Below are positions 8,783-17,512 of a DNA stretch of 48,660 nt, piece after piece. The DNA comes from Paludibacter jiangxiensis (GTDB lineage Bacteria > Bacteroidota > Bacteroidia > Bacteroidales > Paludibacteraceae). The translations under genes and the position numbers were made by a program. A model generated the notes under the pieces. That model did no database searches, was not told the DNA's origin, and saw nothing but the letters and a program-made list of their open reading frames with translations. The stretch lies in NCBI GenBank assembly GCA_945897785.1, contig CAMDGD010000009.1:1-48660 (forward strand), read 5' to 3'. How positions within the stretch are numbered: position 1 is the first letter of the stretch; every line of letters starts with the position of its first letter.

Positions 8783-9561
8783 TAGTAAAAGATTTTATTA
8801 AGTGAAAAATTGCGAATAAAAAAATTAAAAAAACGAGACCAAGTTCTACTGTAATGCAAGCGCCCCCCTAGTTGTTCGTTAAAAAAGTCGGTATGTCGTT
8901 CATTCAAACTATCAATAATTACCTTTTTTAAATGACGGGTTCGTTTACGTTTAGAATTTTTGTGCACCCTATAATACAAGCCAACAATTGGCAAACGAAT
9001 CATATCGCCACCTGATTTTAGCATTGCAATCCAGAAATCCCAATCTTCACGACCAAGTATCTCTTCGCAATAACCGCCAACTTTCTCCCAATCAGCTTTT
9101 CTATACATGGCACAATTGTCGATTAGATTTTTTCGCGCCAACAAGCCCAAACTAAAAGCCGGCAATTTCCACCGACCACTTTTATCGCCAATAAATTCAG
9201 CTTCGGTACTTACTACTTTAACGCTTGGTTGTTGTAGTAAAATAGAGGCAGCCTTTTCGATAAAATCGGTCGAAATTAGATTATCTGCATCCACCGGCAA
9301 AATAAAATCACCCTTAGCCAACCGAATGGCATGATTTCGCGCTGCCGATGCTCCCGCGTTTGCCTGTTTGTAATATTTTACCCGAGCATCTTTAAGAGCA
9401 TACTCCTGAGCAATTTGAGCAGAACAATCGGTTGACCCATCATCCATTAAAATCACCTCAAAACTATCGTATGCAGACGCTAGCACAGCATCGACCGTCT
9501 GTGCCAAAAAATCTTGCATATTATAAATGGGTATTACAACAGAAACTAGCGGCTTACTCAT
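8782..9561 (-). CDS. Family 2 glycosyltransferase
   Basis: A 259-residue GT-A fold glycosyltransferase that would move a sugar from a nucleotide donor to a growing glycan on the cytoplasmic face of the membrane. The N-terminal VSVVIPIYN strand, DDGSTD (40-45) nucleotide-binding loop and the metal-binding DADN (91-94) are present, with GREDWDFW further on as the catalytic-base region. There are no transmembrane segments. Donor and acceptor cannot be predicted. It is one base downstream of another glycosyltransferase and overlaps thiL by one base, which links it to that operon rather than to a full polysaccharide locus. Confidence 0.9.
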   Translation of the reverse strand: MSKPLVSVVIPIYNMQDFLAQTVDAVLASAYDSFEVILMDDGSTDCSAQIAQEYALKDARVKYYKQANAGASAARNHAIRLAKGDFILPVDADNLISTDFIEKAASILLQQPSVKVVSTEAEFIGDKSGRWKLPAFSLGLLARKNLIDNCAMYRKADWEKVGGYCEEILGREDWDFWIAMLKSGGDMIRLPIVGLYYRVHKNSKRKRTRHLKKVIIDSLNERHTDFFNEQLGGRLHYSRTWSRFFNFFIRNFSLNKIFY

Positions 9562-9562
9562 A

Positions 9563-10279
9563 CTAAATTTTATCTAATCCTTTGGTGTATTTTAACCAAT
9601 AATATTTTAAGGGATTGGTATATTTTAACTGTTTCCAGGGCCTACTACTGTGAGGTTGATGCAATACAGGCAAGCAGGTAAGTAAATAATTTGTAAATCC
9701 TAGTTTCTTAGATTGATGCGAAACAAACACATCATACCATGATTTTTTTTCGTTTAATAACGCAAAATCAATTTCTTTGAGCAAATTATACGAAAGCAAG
9801 GTACAACAAAAACTTAAGCGCTTATGGGTTTTCAACTCCCTGTTTTGTTTCCCTTTTGCATACAAATATGGAAAATTAATTTCCCCGTTTTTATCCACAG
9901 TAACGGCAGCAATCATTCCACAGCGATTATCTTCAAGCGATTTCTCATATAATTTTTGGATAGTATCCGGCTGCACCACCACATCCGATTCAATAATCAA
10001 CAACCCGCTTTGATTGACCAACGCTTCCTGTTGAGCTAAACGCAAACTTGTTCTGTAGTTAGGTGAAGCTGTTTGTACAATATCTTTTAAGTTGACTAGC
10101 TTATACCCAAATTTGGTGTTATTATCTTCCAATATGCGCGTATTTTCAGCCGTACTTAAATCGTTGTAAATAATATATTCATACGGAACAGCTACGAGCG
10201 ATTGGTGTACAGATTGTATCGTTTGTAAGCTTGTGTCAATAGAATCTTTTACCGGAGTTATAATAATTAATTTACTCAT
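9563..10279 (-). CDS. Family 2-like glycosyltransferase
   Basis: A 238-residue protein with a GT-A type N-terminus (IIITPVKDSIDTSLQTI), a degenerate nucleotide loop YNDLSTAEN (38-46) and a probable metal site ESDVVVQP (97-104). The C-terminus is short and basic. It is more divergent than its neighbour, so donor, acceptor and even activity are uncertain. It is the first gene of the unit with the second glycosyltransferase and thiL, 80 bases downstream of a TAnnTTTG box and divergent from gldA. Confidence 0.8.
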   Translation of the reverse strand: MSKLIIITPVKDSIDTSLQTIQSVHQSLVAVPYEYIIYNDLSTAENTRILEDNNTKFGYKLVNLKDIVQTASPNYRTSLRLAQQEALVNQSGLLIIESDVVVQPDTIQKLYEKSLEDNRCGMIAAVTVDKNGEINFPYLYAKGKQNRELKTHKRLSFCCTLLSYNLLKEIDFALLNEKKSWYDVFVSHQSKKLGFTNYLLTCLPVLHQPHSSRPWKQLKYTNPLKYYWLKYTKGLDKI

Positions 10280-10358
10280 ATAGCTAGAAATACTCGATTA
10301 AAAGGGATAATGTTTACATTGCCTTTGCAAAAGCATGCCGACAATGCAAAGCAAAAGA

Positions 10359-10366
10359 CAAAAGTA
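10359..10366 (-). promoter_or_regulatory. Probable promoter -7 box, GT-GT-thiL unit
   Basis: The minus strand reads TACTTTTG, matching TAnnTTTG, about 80 bases upstream of the first glycosyltransferase start. It lies 36 bases from the oppositely directed gldA box. Confidence 0.45.
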
Positions 10367-10402
10367 AGGAAAAATAACAAGCGTAAAATCATAAAAACTG
10401 AT

Positions 10403-10410
10403 TAAATTTG
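10403..10410 (+). promoter_or_regulatory. Probable gldA promoter -7 box
   Basis: TAAATTTG matches TAnnTTTG and lies 28 bases before the gldA start, leaving a short leader. No clear -33 TTG. Confidence 0.5.
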
Positions 10411-10438
10411 TCATTCATTACTTAAAGAACTATAGATT

Positions 10439-11353
10439 ATGTCAATTTCGGTACAGGCAGTTAGTAAGTTTTACGGGCAACAATGCGTATTAAACAAAGT
10501 GCGATTTGAAATCGGCTCGGGCGAGATTGTAGGGTTTTTAGGGCCAAACGGTGCCGGGAAATCAACCATGATGAAAATTATTACCGGCTTTGTTCCTTAC
10601 GAAGAGGGTTCGGTAAAAGTATGTGGGTTAGAAGTAAGCGAAAACGGCTTACAAACAAAAGGCTTGATAGGCTATTTACCGGAACATAACCCCCTGTATT
10701 TAGAAATGTATGTAAAAGAATACCTTCGTTTTGTAGCAGAAATATACCAACTGGGAAAAGCAAGTCATGCACGGGTAGATGAGATGATAGAAAAAACAGG
10801 ACTTACCGCTGAGTACCATAAAAAAATTGGGCAACTCTCTAAGGGCTACCGACAACGGGTTGGTTTAGCGCAAGCACTAATACCTAACCCTAAAGTGCTA
10901 ATATTAGATGAGCCAACTACCGGATTAGACCCCAACCAACTTATAGAAGTGCGCAATTTGATTGCCGAAATAGGGAAAGAAAAAACGGTATTGCTTTCTA
11001 CACACATTATGCAAGAAGTATCGGCCTTATGCGATAGGGTTATTATAATCAACAAAGGAAATATTGTGGCTGATGAAAAAGAAAAAAACATTACCGCCTC
11101 CAACCGAAAAAAACAACAACTACTTACGGTTGAAGTGGATCAAGCAATCGATGAAAAAGAATTTCTTTCTGTTTTGGGTGTAAAGAAAGTAACCGAACTT
11201 AAACCCCTACAATTTTTAGTTGAAAGTGATGAAGATATTCGCGCTGCCGTTTCACGATTTGTTTCGAGCAAAGGCATTGCCTTATTAACATTAAAACAAG
11301 AAGAACGGAATATGGAAGATGTTTTTCATGAACTGACACAAAACAATGACTAG
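10439..11353 (+). CDS. gldA: GldA-type ABC transporter ATPase
   Basis: A 304-residue ABC ATPase that couples ATP hydrolysis to transport through a separate permease. Walker A is GPNGAGKST (35-43), the ABC signature LSKGYRQ (133-139), Walker B with D-loop [12 protein letters not shown] (153-164) and the H-loop STHIMQE. The C-terminal 75 residues match the regulatory extension of drug/gliding-type ATPases. The family is named after Flavobacterium GldA, which works with GldF and GldG; neither follows here (ruvB does, two bases on), so a gliding role is not supported and many non-gliding Bacteroidota carry such a gene. The substrate is unknown. Confidence 0.85.
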   Translation: MSISVQAVSKFYGQQCVLNKVRFEIGSGEIVGFLGPNGAGKSTMMKIITGFVPYEEGSVKVCGLEVSENGLQTKGLIGYLPEHNPLYLEMYVKEYLRFVAEIYQLGKASHARVDEMIEKTGLTAEYHKKIGQLSKGYRQRVGLAQALIPNPKVLILDEPTTGLDPNQLIEVRNLIAEIGKEKTVLLSTHIMQEVSALCDRVIIINKGNIVADEKEKNITASNRKKQQLLTVEVDQAIDEKEFLSVLGVKKVTELKPLQFLVESDEDIRAAVSRFVSSKGIALLTLKQEERNMEDVFHELTQNND

Positions 11354-11355
11354 TC

Positions 11356-12369
11356 ATGGAAGAAAACTTTGACATACGGAATCAATCGCGCGAATCGGAA
11401 TACGAAAATGCCCTTAGACCTTTATCTTTTGTCGATTTTAGCGGACAGCAAAAGATAATCGACAACCTCGGTATTTTTGTTAGTGCAGCTAAAATGCGTG
11501 AAGATGCCCTAGACCATGTTTTGCTTCATGGACCGCCCGGTCTAGGTAAAACGACCTTATCAAGTATAATTGCTAATGAATTGGGCGTAGGCTTAAAACT
11601 CACCTCGGGACCCGTACTTGATAAACCGGGCGATTTAGCCGGAGTGCTAACCGGTTTAGAAACAAACGATGTCCTTTTTATCGACGAAATACACCGATTG
11701 AGCCCGGTGGTAGAAGAATACCTGTACTCTGCCATGGAAGACTATCGCATAGACATAATGATAGACAAAGGGCCCAGTGCTCGTTCAATACAAATTGACT
11801 TAAATCCCTTTACACTAATCGGAGCCACTACTCGAAGCGGCTTACTAACCAGTCCGCTACGAGCAAGGTTTGGTATCAATTGCCATTTAGAATATTACGA
11901 TAGCTCTATACTTAGTACTATTGTGTTACGATCTGCCAAATTGCTTAACATCCGTTGCGACGAAAAAGCAGCAAAAGAAATTGCGGGTCGCAGTAGAGGA
12001 ACGCCTCGAATTGCCAATGCCTTGTTACGACGAGTGCGTGACTTTGCTCAGGTGAAAGGCTCAGGAAGCATCGATTTAGCCATAGCTCAATATGCTCTAG
12101 AGGCCTTAAACATAGATAAGTTTGGCTTGGATGAAGTAGATAATAAAATACTGTGTACACTGATTGATAAATTTAATGGCGGACCGGTTGGCATTACAAC
12201 TATTGCAACAGCACTAAGCGAAGATGCCGGAACTATAGAAGAAGTATATGAGCCTTTTTTAATTAAAGAAGGATTTATGAAGCGAACACCTCGAGGAAGA
12301 GAAGTTACACCATTGGCCTACAAACATTTAGGACGAGTAAAAAATAACGAACAAGCCTCGCTTTTTTAA
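11356..12369 (+). CDS. ruvB: Holliday junction helicase RuvB
   Basis: RuvB is the AAA+ motor that drives branch migration of Holliday junctions with RuvA, before RuvC cuts. The 337 residues match the family. Walker [10 protein letters not shown] (59-67), Walker B FIDEIHRL (108-115), sensor 1 and arginine finger region [18 protein letters not shown] (156-173), then the RuvB C-terminal winged helix including the [17 protein letters not shown] end. The gene begins two bases after gldA's stop and the flippase starts 10 bases after it, so the three are probably co-transcribed. ruvA and ruvC are not in the window. Confidence 0.97.
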   Translation: MEENFDIRNQSRESEYENALRPLSFVDFSGQQKIIDNLGIFVSAAKMREDALDHVLLHGPPGLGKTTLSSIIANELGVGLKLTSGPVLDKPGDLAGVLTGLETNDVLFIDEIHRLSPVVEEYLYSAMEDYRIDIMIDKGPSARSIQIDLNPFTLIGATTRSGLLTSPLRARFGINCHLEYYDSSILSTIVLRSAKLLNIRCDEKAAKEIAGRSRGTPRIANALLRRVRDFAQVKGSGSIDLAIAQYALEALNIDKFGLDEVDNKILCTLIDKFNGGPVGITTIATALSEDAGTIEEVYEPFLIKEGFMKRTPRGREVTPLAYKHLGRVKNNEQASLF

Positions 12370-12378
12370 CGATACAGT

Positions 12379-13875
12379 ATGGGAAAAATGAAGTCCTTAG
12401 CAAAGGACACCGCCATTTATGGTGTTAGCAGTATTTTAGGTCGGTTTTTAAATTGGTGCTTGGTGCCTATTTACACTTATGTTTTAAAAGACTCCGGTGA
12501 ATACGGAATAATTACCAACCTTTATGCATGGACAGCCTTGTTGTTGGTATTACTAACTTACGGCATGGAAACAGGATTTTTCCGTTTCATGAACAAAGAC
12601 AACGAAAATGCCAAAACGGTTTACAGCACAACGCTAATCTCTATTGCCATTAGTTCCATTATGTTTGCCATAGGTGTTTTTATACTTCAAACACCTATTA
12701 CCAATGCCTTAGGATACAACGGATACAACGAATATATTTGGATGATGGGCCTCATTGTTGCCATCGATGCTTTTACAGCCATTCCTTTTGTTTACCTACG
12801 ACACCAACAAAGACCCATCAAATTTGCCGGCATCAAACTGATAATGATTTTTATAAATATCAGTTTAAATTTATTCTTCTTGCTGGCTTGCCCTTGGTTA
12901 TGGAAAAACGCGCCTGAATTAATTCGCTGGTTCTATAATCCTGATTACGGAGTAGGCTATATTTTACTTGCCAACGTTATTTCAACAGCTTCCGTTTTAG
13001 TACTATTGCTGCCGCAAATTTTCGAAGCATCGTTTACTTTTGACAAAGCCTTACTTAAACGGATGCTATCTTATTCGTTCCCACTGCTAATTCTGGGCGT
13101 TGCAGGTATAGCCAACCAAACCATCGACAAAATAATATTCCCCTATTTATACGGCGATTATACCGAAGGTATGCGTCAGTTAGGTATTTATGGCGCTTCG
13201 TTTAAAGTAGCCATGGTAATGATGATGTTTACTCAAGCCTTTCGATTTGCCTATGAGCCTTTTGTATTTGGGCAATATAAAGACAAAAACAGCAAAGAGG
13301 CATATGCTGATGCCATGAAATTTTTCATCATTTTTTCACTCTTGATATTTTTAGGCATGGTGTTTTACCTAGATATACTCAAATTTTTAATAGCCCCAAG
13401 CTATTGGGAAGGCTTACAGGTTGTGCCCATTATTCTGGCATCGTATCTTTTTCAAGGCATTTATTTCAATTTATCCTTATGGTATAAGCTTACAGACAAA
13501 ACCCGTTATGGAGCCTATTTCTCTATATTGGGCGTTAGCCTAACGGTGCTAGTAAACTTTTTATTAATTCCTCATTTTAGTTATTTTGCTTGTGCATGGG
13601 CTTCGTTTGGCAGCTATTTTCTGATTATGCTTTTATCATATTTTTACGGACAGAAATATTATCCTATCAATTATCAGCTTAAAAAAATGGCTAGCTATGC
13701 CTTGCTTACAATAGGAATTTTTATTGTAAACGAAATTGCCGAAAGCATTATTCCCTACAATTTCTTTGTAAATTATTCGATTAAAACGCTATTAATTATT
13801 GGTTTTGTGTTTTATTTTATAAAACGAGACTTAAAACTAAATCAAATACCTTATATAAATCGATTCATAAAATGA
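12379..13875 (+). CDS. Polysaccharide flippase (Wzx/MATE-like)
   Basis: A 498-residue integral membrane protein with roughly 14 hydrophobic segments, typical of Wzx-type flippases that move undecaprenyl-linked sugar units across the inner membrane. The opening, KDTAIYGVSSILGRFLNW, is the usual start of Bacteroidota lipopolysaccharide/polysaccharide export proteins of the MVF superfamily. Two ATG codons (12379 and 12388) could start it. The stop overlaps the start of the next glycosyltransferase by four bases (ATGA), and a Wzy-like polymerase follows, supporting a surface glycan role. Confidence 0.88.
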   Translation: MGKMKSLAKDTAIYGVSSILGRFLNWCLVPIYTYVLKDSGEYGIITNLYAWTALLLVLLTYGMETGFFRFMNKDNENAKTVYSTTLISIAISSIMFAIGVFILQTPITNALGYNGYNEYIWMMGLIVAIDAFTAIPFVYLRHQQRPIKFAGIKLIMIFINISLNLFFLLACPWLWKNAPELIRWFYNPDYGVGYILLANVISTASVLVLLLPQIFEASFTFDKALLKRMLSYSFPLLILGVAGIANQTIDKIIFPYLYGDYTEGMRQLGIYGASFKVAMVMMMFTQAFRFAYEPFVFGQYKDKNSKEAYADAMKFFIIFSLLIFLGMVFYLDILKFLIAPSYWEGLQVVPIILASYLFQGIYFNLSLWYKLTDKTRYGAYFSILGVSLTVLVNFLLIPHFSYFACAWASFGSYFLIMLLSYFYGQKYYPINYQLKKMASYALLTIGIFIVNEIAESIIPYNFFVNYSIKTLLIIGFVFYFIKRDLKLNQIPYINRFIK

Positions 13876-14684
13876 AGATTTACGCCCTTTTGCTTATAAA
13901 AAATGAGCTTGATATCATTGAAGCTGTGCTAAAATCTGCCCTTGAATGGAGTGATAAGATTATTGTATTTGACAATGGAAGCACCGATGGTAGCTGGAAG
14001 AAAGTACAAGAACTAGCAAAAGATAGTCAGAAAATCGTTCCTTATATTCAAGACCCACGACCTTTTCGTATCGGCTTACGAGCCATCCTGTTTGATGCAT
14101 TTAAAGACGAAATGACTGCCGAAGACTGGTGGTGCATACGAATGGATAGCGATGAATTTTATCTAGATAATCCCAAGGAATTTTTAGCGCAAGTTCCATT
14201 CAAATACAAGCAAGTATGGAAAAGTAGCATAGATTTTTACCTTACCAAAGAAGATATTGCAAAAAAAACTTTTTCCGGAGATTTCGCTAAAGATAAAACC
14301 CTCATAAACCATTATAACCCTTATACCTGGGCAGAAGTGCGGTTTATTAGAGCAAGTAAAAAGTTAACGTGGAACATCGATGATTTTAAACCAAAACCTC
14401 TAGGACTAATTTATCCGAAACAAATTAGGGTCCTACACTATCAGTTTCGGAGTCCGCAACAAATGCAAAAAAGGTTTGAAACACGACAAAAAGCTAGAAT
14501 AGAAAAATGTGGTTCTTTTAAGCATGAATCGGGCTCTAGCTGGAAAGACTACCTAAAAGAAAGCGAAGACTTACTCTTACTTGAAAACGATAAGCCTCCA
14601 ATAATATACAGAAACCGAAATAGTTTTAATCGCCTACATACACGGATACTAAAAATATGTTTACATTTATTAAGAATATATTAA
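13872..14684 (+). CDS. Family 2 glycosyltransferase
   Basis: A 270-residue GT-A glycosyltransferase. The N-terminal IYALLLIKNELDIIEAVL is the form seen in glycosyltransferases acting on lipid-linked or LPS-core sugars. DNGSTD (34-39) is the nucleotide loop and MDSDEFY (91-97) the metal site; the C-terminal HYQFRSPQQMQKRFETRQKA region is also common in this subgroup. It overlaps the flippase by four bases, implying translational coupling. Donor sugar is unknown. Confidence 0.88.
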   Translation: MKIYALLLIKNELDIIEAVLKSALEWSDKIIVFDNGSTDGSWKKVQELAKDSQKIVPYIQDPRPFRIGLRAILFDAFKDEMTAEDWWCIRMDSDEFYLDNPKEFLAQVPFKYKQVWKSSIDFYLTKEDIAKKTFSGDFAKDKTLINHYNPYTWAEVRFIRASKKLTWNIDDFKPKPLGLIYPKQIRVLHYQFRSPQQMQKRFETRQKARIEKCGSFKHESGSSWKDYLKESEDLLLLENDKPPIIYRNRNSFNRLHTRILKICLHLLRIY

Positions 14685-14698
14685 CTGAAAAAATAAGT

Positions 14699-15997
14699 AT
14701 GAATATACAGCAAAGTTATACCGATAGCATAGGAAAAATAAACTATTTCTTTGCATTAGTACTTGCCTTTTCTCTTGCCCTACCAACACAAATTATAATT
14801 ATAAGCTGGTTAGGATGGCTAATTACCTGGGTTCTGGAAGGACGATTTTTATCGTTAAAAAATTTTTCGTTCAATAAAAATAAAATTCCATTTTTATTGT
14901 TTGCTCTATTTTTTGTGTGGCAAGTAATATCCTTAAAATGGACTAGCAATCTATCGGATGGGTACAAATCATTAGAAAAACAAATCTCCTTTATTGCCAT
15001 TCTTCCAATTGTTTTTTTTGGCGTAAACAAGTATTACAAAACTAAGCTTATTCTCTTAAGCTTACTAATAGGTACCATTTTATCGTTGTTTCTATACTAT
15101 GCCGTATTGCTATATGTATACAATGCCGATTATTTTTACTCAGGCGGAAACGTAGAGGCTTGGAAAGGTGTTTTTGACCTTCCATTCTTTCAAAATTACT
15201 TGGTTCACCTGAAGCATCGTTTATACTTATGTACAATTATTTCACTCTCTATTATTTATTTACCGGTTTTTAGAAAAGAGTTGCAGTTTAAAATTGGCAA
15301 ACCATTGTCGGTAATTAGTTTAGTTCTTATTAGCTTGTTGCTATTGGCTTATATCTATGCAACCGGTTCAAGAAGCAACCTCTTAGCTCTCATGCTTATT
15401 GCTGGAATATATTGTTTTAAATGGGCTTGGCTTAATGTAAATAAATTTACGGTTATTGGCATTAGCATGGTATTTATTTTAATTTTAGGCGTTACATGTA
15501 AATACCACCCCAGACTAAAAACAATATCAGTAAAAAATGCTATAACTACTTTGAAAACTGGTACTGTTACAGATTCTGAAAATTACGAACCGCGGATGTT
15601 AATATGGAATACTATTTATGAATCAAAAAATGAATTTATTTGGTATGGCAAAGGCGTAGGTAGCAGCACCAATTTTTTGGTGGAAAAATACAAAGAAAAA
15701 AATTTATTCCCCATTTTTATCGAAAGAAGATTTAGTGCTCATAATCAATACCTCTCAACCACTATGGAACTAGGCATAGGCGGAGCTATCTTTTTGGTTT
15801 TTCTTTTTATTGCGTATCCATTCTTTTTCAAAAACAGCACAAAAAGGTTAGCATTTTATTTTTCTTTTTTAATGGGATTTAATATGTTAACCGAAGGTAT
15901 GTTAGGTCGAATTGAAGGCATTCTAATATTGCTATTCTTTTCGTTATTCTTTCTTTGGCATCAGGAAGAAGAAAATATAAAGCAACTTAACAGTTGA
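14699..15997 (+). CDS. O-antigen ligase/polymerase-like membrane protein
   Basis: A polytopic protein of 432 residues from the ATG at 14699 (MNIQQSY). An upstream ATG at 14657 would overlap the previous gene by 28 bases and is less likely. About 10-12 hydrophobic helices and one large periplasmic loop (about 230-330) containing GKGVGSSTNF and SAHNQYLSTTMELGIGG are typical of the Wzy_C/WaaL superfamily; the His in SAHNQYL aligns with the conserved catalytic-loop His of ligases. It either polymerises O-units or attaches glycan to lipid A-core; these roles cannot be separated by sequence. It is convergent with the next glycosyltransferase with a 31-base gap. Confidence 0.82.
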   Translation: MNIQQSYTDSIGKINYFFALVLAFSLALPTQIIIISWLGWLITWVLEGRFLSLKNFSFNKNKIPFLLFALFFVWQVISLKWTSNLSDGYKSLEKQISFIAILPIVFFGVNKYYKTKLILLSLLIGTILSLFLYYAVLLYVYNADYFYSGGNVEAWKGVFDLPFFQNYLVHLKHRLYLCTIISLSIIYLPVFRKELQFKIGKPLSVISLVLISLLLLAYIYATGSRSNLLALMLIAGIYCFKWAWLNVNKFTVIGISMVFILILGVTCKYHPRLKTISVKNAITTLKTGTVTDSENYEPRMLIWNTIYESKNEFIWYGKGVGSSTNFLVEKYKEKNLFPIFIERRFSAHNQYLSTTMELGIGGAIFLVFLFIAYPFFFKNSTKRLAFYFSFLMGFNMLTEGMLGRIEGILILLFFSLFFLWHQEEENIKQLNS

Positions 15998-16028
15998 TTT
16001 ATAATAAGCATGTAATTATAAAGACCTC

Positions 16029-16841
16029 TCAAAATTTTTGTATCCCATTCTTACAAACGAACTGATTTGCTGCAATTTTTAAGGCTGCTTTTTGGGTATT
16101 TTCCGACTGGTCTTGCCATATTTCCGTATGATGCAAATGGTACTGAACGGCTAAATTACGTAGCGAATAATGATGGTACCCGGCAGCAATAAACCGCCAA
16201 GACAAATCACGGTCTTCGCCATAAGCAGGCTTTACATAATCTTCATCAAAGCCATTTATTGCCACAATAGCTTGTTTGGAAAAAGACATATTGCTTCCGG
16301 TTAAATGACGCATTTTTCGCATTCGAGGTATAAACCCAAGTAAACCCGTTGGATTAATAAAAAACCCCTCTTCAACAAACTTTATTCTTTTGCTATTCGC
16401 TAAAAATGAGCTGAATAGAATATGTTGCATACGAAGTATGTTAACCGAATTTGAAAGCAAAACAGCAGTTAGTTTATTATTTAATTTTACGCGCTTACCA
16501 CATAAAATACGATCAGGCGCCGATTGTTTCACATGGAACTCTACAAAACGGGGATGCAAAACACAGTCGCCATCAATAAAAATTAGCCAATCGGCATTTG
16601 CTGCTTGTATAGCCCTATTTAACGCCTTATTTTTTTGCCAACCAGTATCTTCCTGCGATAAATGAAGGTACTGATTTTTAAACGGATAACTATGTATAAA
16701 CTCTTTTACATTAAGATGTTGAGCATCTTCAGAAATAATTATCTCAAAATCTTGTTCTGTTTGATATTGAAGCGAATCCAATACCACACGCAAAAAATCA
16801 ATAGAATTATAAATAGATATAATTAACGAGGCTTTAGGCAT
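16029..16841 (-). CDS. Family 2 glycosyltransferase (galactosyltransferase-like C-terminus)
   Basis: A 270-residue GT-A enzyme. N-terminal ASLIISIYNSIDFLRVVLDSL, a modified nucleotide loop SEDAQH (37-42), the DXD-type IDGDCVLHP (89-97) and, near residue 210, the acidic YGEDRDLSWR catalytic-base segment characteristic of the chondroitin/galactosyltransferase-like C-terminal family. It points toward the flippase/ligase genes from the opposite strand, and rnhA lies 6 bases upstream, so it may be at the end of the xerD-rnhA-GT unit. A parS-like 16-mer at 16525-16540 lies inside the coding region. Confidence 0.88.
   Translation of the reverse strand: MPKASLIISIYNSIDFLRVVLDSLQYQTEQDFEIIISEDAQHLNVKEFIHSYPFKNQYLHLSQEDTGWQKNKALNRAIQAANADWLIFIDGDCVLHPRFVEFHVKQSAPDRILCGKRVKLNNKLTAVLLSNSVNILRMQHILFSSFLANSKRIKFVEEGFFINPTGLLGFIPRMRKMRHLTGSNMSFSKQAIVAINGFDEDYVKPAYGEDRDLSWRFIAAGYHHYSLRNLAVQYHLHHTEIWQDQSENTQKAALKIAANQFVCKNGIQKF
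16525..16540. other. parS-like palindrome inside a glycosyltransferase gene
   Basis: TGTTTCACATGGAACT matches the two parS-like sites beside mnmG (21275-21290 and 21313-21328) at 14 of 16 positions of the closer one, and retains the GTTNCAC/GGAAC half-sites. ParB could bind it if the mnmG-side sites are real. A single site in coding DNA may be chance. Confidence 0.3.
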
Positions 16842-16847
16842 AACACA

Positions 16848-17495
16848 TTATTTTCTACCAAAATCGGCGGGTATCTCTCCCCATAATTTTGTTTCCCATT
16901 TCAATATCGTATTGTAATTCGAATTTTCCATCAACCATTTTTCTGCACGGGCTATCAAATCAAAAATAACCGCATTATTCGCCGTTCTTTCTAATTTTGT
17001 TTTACATTTTTTTTGTTTTATCCAAGCAATGGCATTCATGCTATCGGTATATACAGGCATGTGGCTGTTCATTTTTTTTAGTAATGCCAAGCCATGTACC
17101 AAAGCTAAAAATTCGCCCACATTATTGGTGCCTTCGTCAAATGGTCCCTGCCGAAAAAGCTCTGCGCCAGACAAAACATCAACACCTCTGTATTCCATCT
17201 TACCCGGATTACCACTACAGGCTGCATCAACAGCTAGGGCATCTTTTACCGGTTGTTGCTGTATTGGCAGTTCATCCCAGGTTATTGGCAACGTATTAGC
17301 CTGCTTGTTCGCTGCTACAAAATCAAAATAATTCTGTTGAAAAGCCAAATTGGCGGCCTGTTGTGTTGGAAAACTTTTGTACTGAGCGCCATCAAAACCA
17401 TCTACCTGCTTTTTACATGCATCCCAACTAGTATAAATACCGGTTTCTCTACCCTTCCATACTACATAATATTTTGGTTTCTTTTCCTTTGCCAT
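16848..17495 (-). CDS. rnhA: Ribonuclease H with viroplasmin domain
   Basis: This enzyme cuts the RNA strand of RNA-DNA hybrids, removing primers and R-loops. Residues about 8-52 form a viroplasmin/RNase H1 N-terminal domain (KYYVVWKGRETGIYTSWDAC), which binds hybrids. The C-terminal RNase H fold has the catalytic D90 (AVDAACSG), E128 (NNVGEFLA), D151 (VYTDSMN) and D211 (IPADFG). The total is 215 residues from the ATG at 17495; a TTG codon directly upstream is unlikely. This two-domain form is common in Bacteroidota. It lies between xerD (17 bases upstream) and the glycosyltransferase. Confidence 0.93.
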   Translation of the reverse strand: MAKEKKPKYYVVWKGRETGIYTSWDACKKQVDGFDGAQYKSFPTQQAANLAFQQNYFDFVAANKQANTLPITWDELPIQQQPVKDALAVDAACSGNPGKMEYRGVDVLSGAELFRQGPFDEGTNNVGEFLALVHGLALLKKMNSHMPVYTDSMNAIAWIKQKKCKTKLERTANNAVIFDLIARAEKWLMENSNYNTILKWETKLWGEIPADFGRK

Positions 17496-17512
17496 CAAAC
17501 TAAACTATTATT

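Noticed and set aside
9891-9899. Exact DnaA-type TTATCCACA
   Set aside because: Single isolated copy inside a glycosyltransferase gene; no cluster, far from the skew switch.
11243-11260. GTTTCACG half-site in gldA
   Set aside because: Only one half of a parS-like palindrome is present.
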